In this document: piece after piece, positions 61,228 through 64,000 of the stretch
Layout: every line of letters starts with the position of its first letter
Position numbering within the stretch: the first letter of the stretch is position 1
Assembly: GCA_001599935.1 (NCBI GenBank)
Contig: BCIJ01000009.1
Location: 238,226 to 302,225 of the forward strand
Length of the DNA stretch: 64,000 bases
Direction of reading: 5' to 3'
From: Holtermannia corniformis
Taxonomy: Eukaryota > Basidiomycota > Tremellomycetes > Holtermanniales
Made by a program: the position numbers and the translations under genes
The notes under the pieces: model-generated
Databases searched by the model: none
What the model was told of the DNA's origin: nothing
Seen by the model: the letters and a program-made list of their open reading frames with translations, nothing else

Positions 61228-64000
61228 TCATCCAGACGGCTCGGGCCGATCGCTAGGCGTGGCGTTGGCCAGCAGGCGCGCGAGGTCGAGGCTGTCGGCC
61301 GGCTGCACAAACATGCCCTCGACGCTGTAGCCGGTCAGCAGGTCGGCGAGCCAGTAGGGACCTGATCGGTTCAGTATTCACGTGTCGGCAATGTACGTGA
61401 TGGCTTACTCGGTCCGCTAGGGTTGCCCTCTTTGACGATCGAGTCGCGCAGCGATGTATGCGTCGGCGGCGCCACTTCATAAGGCAGCTCTTCGTCTGGT
61501 AGGCAAGTCAGCACTTCACCCATACATGCAATCCAACAAACCTGTCGTGAAGCGCTTGAGCAGGCCCTTGTCCGGCAGAGATATGAACGTCTTCTTCTGA
61601 CCGCGCTCTTCACGCGTCTTTGAGAACCCAGATCCTAGCAAGCGTGGGTCAGTCTTTGCTCACTGCACTCCCGGCGGCACCTCACTTTGCTCCAGCAAGC
61701 TCGCGACATACGTCACGCCCGCCCAGTAAGTCTCCATCCTCAGCACGGCCTTGAGCAGCGCCTGCAGGTTCTGACGCGCCATCGACGTCAGGAACATGTC
61801 GGTCGCCGTTCCTTGGGTCGGCTGCGGCTGGGTGAAAGAGCCGGGGGACGGGGCTGCGGACGACATGCCGAGTGAAGCGGCCTTCATCTCGTAGATGAGC
61901 GCCATCCTGACCCGCTGTTAGCACGAATGATAACCGGCATAGGTACTCACGCCGCGACGTAGAGTGGTTGCACGACAAACGGCGAAGCGCACTAAGAGTC
62001 TCGTCAACACCCTCGTCATCGACAGCGTCACCCACATATGCAGATGAAGCCACTAGGTCGGCAAACACCTGCCATTCGATCAACAAAGGCCCTCTCTCGA
62101 TCATACGACGCACCATGCACTCGCAGATCTGGCGACTAGAGGCAAGGGACAGCTTGACGGATCGATTCATACTTCGATTCAGAGGCGTCTCTGTCCCCGA
62201 CGGACTCTTGAGCAGTTCTGGGTGATAGACCAGTGCGAGCACGGCGTTCGCCCAGAGATGTAACGACAGAAAGGTACCCTGTTGGTGTTAGTAACTTTGT
62301 GATGACAACCCACAGCTAGGCGCACCGCGTGCCCTCTCGACTGCTGGTGCTTGAAATTGTCGACGCTCCAGCGCATCACGTCGGGCAGGTTACTATAGAA
62401 TTGTACCAGACGCGTTTGCAGTTCTGCCAACAGCTCTGGCAGGGGCTCATTCGTCGCCACCAGAGTCCGGGCGCGCCCACGCCGACCGTTTAGGACGTTC
62501 GAGATGCGCCCACAAATGATCATGAGCTTGACGAGGTGGACGAATGGGATGGGTTCGACAGATTCGGGGGCTGCATCGGGCATGTTGCGGGATGGGTCGG
62601 GGAAGAAGTCGTCGTCGCCTGGAAGGGGTATCTCGATGATGTCCTCTGGGATCGAAGCAGGTCGTCCAGTACTGAGTGCTTATATCAGCAATCAGTGATG
62701 CCTCCCTTGGCAGCACTGACGAGAAAGCAAGATATCTGTCGGTGATGTACAAAGACCAGAACAGCAGCCTTGTTCGAGTGACGTGCGCTTTGCTCTCGTA
62801 GATCTCCGAGACCTGTCGATTCGTTAGTGCTTAGTTACACATTGTAGACTACGCACCTCGTGCAAGCCAAGGTCGATCGCCATCCGGAAAGCCATGCTAC
62901 GGCACGTCAGTCGTTTGCCCCACGCGCCAAAACCGACACTTGCCCGGAATATTGCTGCAGCCCGTCAGCAGTGTTGGACCCATTCAAGCGGCAAACTCAC
63001 CCAAAGCCCGCTCTCCGAGTTTTGCCCAAAGTTGGCCCATGAGAGCAGCAGCAACGACGTCACGACGTCGTGAGCTGGTAGGTGGAGGAGGGGTGTGCCA
63101 AGCTCCTGTGCCTAATCGAGATGTTAATCTGCCGCATCGCGCGCATCGTCTCGTCTACCCACCTTGGCCATGAATGTGACACAAGCCTGGCGGAGAGTCA
63201 GTTGCGTTGATACACGAGTGAGGCAACTTGCCTGTGGTGGACAGTCTTTGTTCGACTCGAGGAATCTTAGCCTAATCAGCCTGCCATCCCGTCAATGGCC
63301 TTCCTGTGCCCACCTCGCCGACAGAGCACATATACCTACAAGCCATCAGTGCAGCCCGTACGATATACCGCAGTACTCACTCAGCATCATGAAAGCCGAC
63401 ATTGTCCCCGTCGCAATCCTCTCCTCCATCCTCCGCCGACTGACGCTCGGGAAATGCTGCGACATGTTTGCAAAGAAGCACTCGAAGAGCGGACCGTAGA
63501 TATGTGGGTATGGCATGCCTGAGCTGTCGAAGAGGTCTTCTGGTGCTGGCGCTGGGATGTTGGGATTCGAAGGCGGTTCGGACTCGGGGACGGGTGCGGC
63601 GGCGATGGGCGTCGAAGCCGAGCGTCGTTGCAGTTTGAGTGAGATCCGATTGATGCCGGGGCTAGCAAGGTTAGCAGGCTCTCGTGCGCGTGGTGATTAG
63701 CTAACTGGATCGCAGTCGAGCCAGACTGAGATTGCATCAGCATGATACGTCGTCGGAGTCTACGAGCACTCACAAACCGATAATAGTACAGTTCGAGCTC
63801 CTTGCCCTCGTTCGGATCGCCCGAGATGTACGCCGTCTGACTCTCCAAAGCCGACATGAGCTTTACAGCCTCCGTGTTTGGCGAAAAGCCCGATGTCGGC
63901 AACGTGACGTTTGACTCGATGGAGCCTGCCATGCCAACCGATGGGTCCATCGAGTAGCCGTGTGCGGAACCGCTCATGTTCGAAGTCGTCTCGTCCGGGG
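61228..64000 (-). CDS. Fungal-specific transcription factor domain protein (5' end outside the window)
   Basis: Only the C-terminal part is present; the frame is open at the right edge, where the zinc cluster would be. The middle-homology domain is clear: YPHIYGPLFECFFANMSQHF, ALSARFLESNKDC, HDVVTSLLLLSWANFGQNSE, MAFRMAIDLGLHEV, RTRLLFWSLYITDRYLAFST (the family R-x-FW-x2-Y-x2-DR block), and PEDIIEIPLPGDDDF. It then runs through helical segments to GMFVQPADSLDLARLLANA and a stop at 61228. More than ten short introns. It is presumably Zn2Cys6-type. It is immediately upstream of DAK1, so control of that gene is an obvious but untested idea. Confidence 0.85.

Noticed and set aside
1..64000. tRNA or 5S rRNA genes
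   Set aside because: No stretch with paired A-box and B-box (GGTTCGANTCC-like) signals in the intergenic regions I read.
1..64000. Transposons or integrated viral sequence
   Set aside because: No reverse transcriptase, transposase or capsid-like motifs and no long terminal or inverted repeats noticed by eye.

Overview
The window is nuclear DNA from a compact, GC-rich, intron-dense fungus. Almost every gene is cut by introns of about 40-65 bases with GTNNGT-type donors and a CTRAC/CTGAC-like branch site close to the 3' AG. The gene set (ATG13, SER3/33, SKP1, HOS3, an RSC4-type protein, Zn2Cys6 regulators, OM14-like and KPWE proteins) and this splicing style fit a basidiomycete, perhaps a small-genome Pucciniomycotina. 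The lineage is an inference. I rebuilt exon chains by hand. For most single-product genes the exon lengths sum to a whole number of codons and the splices restore known family motifs. I saw no tRNA, rRNA, transposon or CRISPR array.

Layout. 0.5-3.7 kb: ATG13. 3.8-5.0 kb: orphan small genes. 5.5-7.3 kb: a DUF2461 protein with 7- and 5-base exons. 7.4-9.2 kb: DPH1. 9.3-10.0 kb: a KPWE-domain protein. 10.2-13.4 kb: RPL7, with an intronic C/D snoRNA, and RPL27, with a possible recursive splice site. 13.9-15.7 kb: SER3/33. 15.8-17.6 kb: a cluster of tiny orphan genes. 17.6-22.5 kb: a 1454-residue protein with a SUMO-interaction-like motif and a helical C-terminus. 22.8-29.6 kb: an MFS anion transporter, a class II aldolase-like enzyme and a Zn2Cys6 regulator. 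30.2-32.6 kb: SKP1 and a conserved WYCRFY protein. 32.8-36.1 kb: a secreted GH3 beta-glucosidase.

36.2-38.8 kb: an OM14-like outer-membrane protein and a PRA1 protein. 39.0-41.1 kb: a divergent RpiB-type isomerase and D-erythronate-dehydrogenase-like enzyme. 41.2-42.9 kb: a GT32 mannosyltransferase. 43.7-45.0 kb: sulfiredoxin and RPLP1. 45.1-51.6 kb: a HOS3-type deacetylase, an RSC4-type double bromodomain protein and a dienelactone hydrolase. 51.9-58.8 kb: a PAP2 lipid phosphatase, a triose-phosphate-transporter-family carrier, NOP13 and YIF1. 58.8-64.0 kb: dihydroxyacetone kinase and a regulator gene that runs off the right edge.

Most genes are housekeeping. Possible functional groupings are the divergent isomerase/dehydrogenase pair (C4 sugar-acid metabolism, perhaps with the kinase 18 kb away), the transporter-aldolase-regulator run, and the ribosome genes that share CACGTG promoter elements. 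The most novel items are the local family of 72-75-residue orphan proteins, the snR39b-like snoRNA inside RPL7, the zero-length-exon splice site in RPL27 and the consecutive micro-exons.
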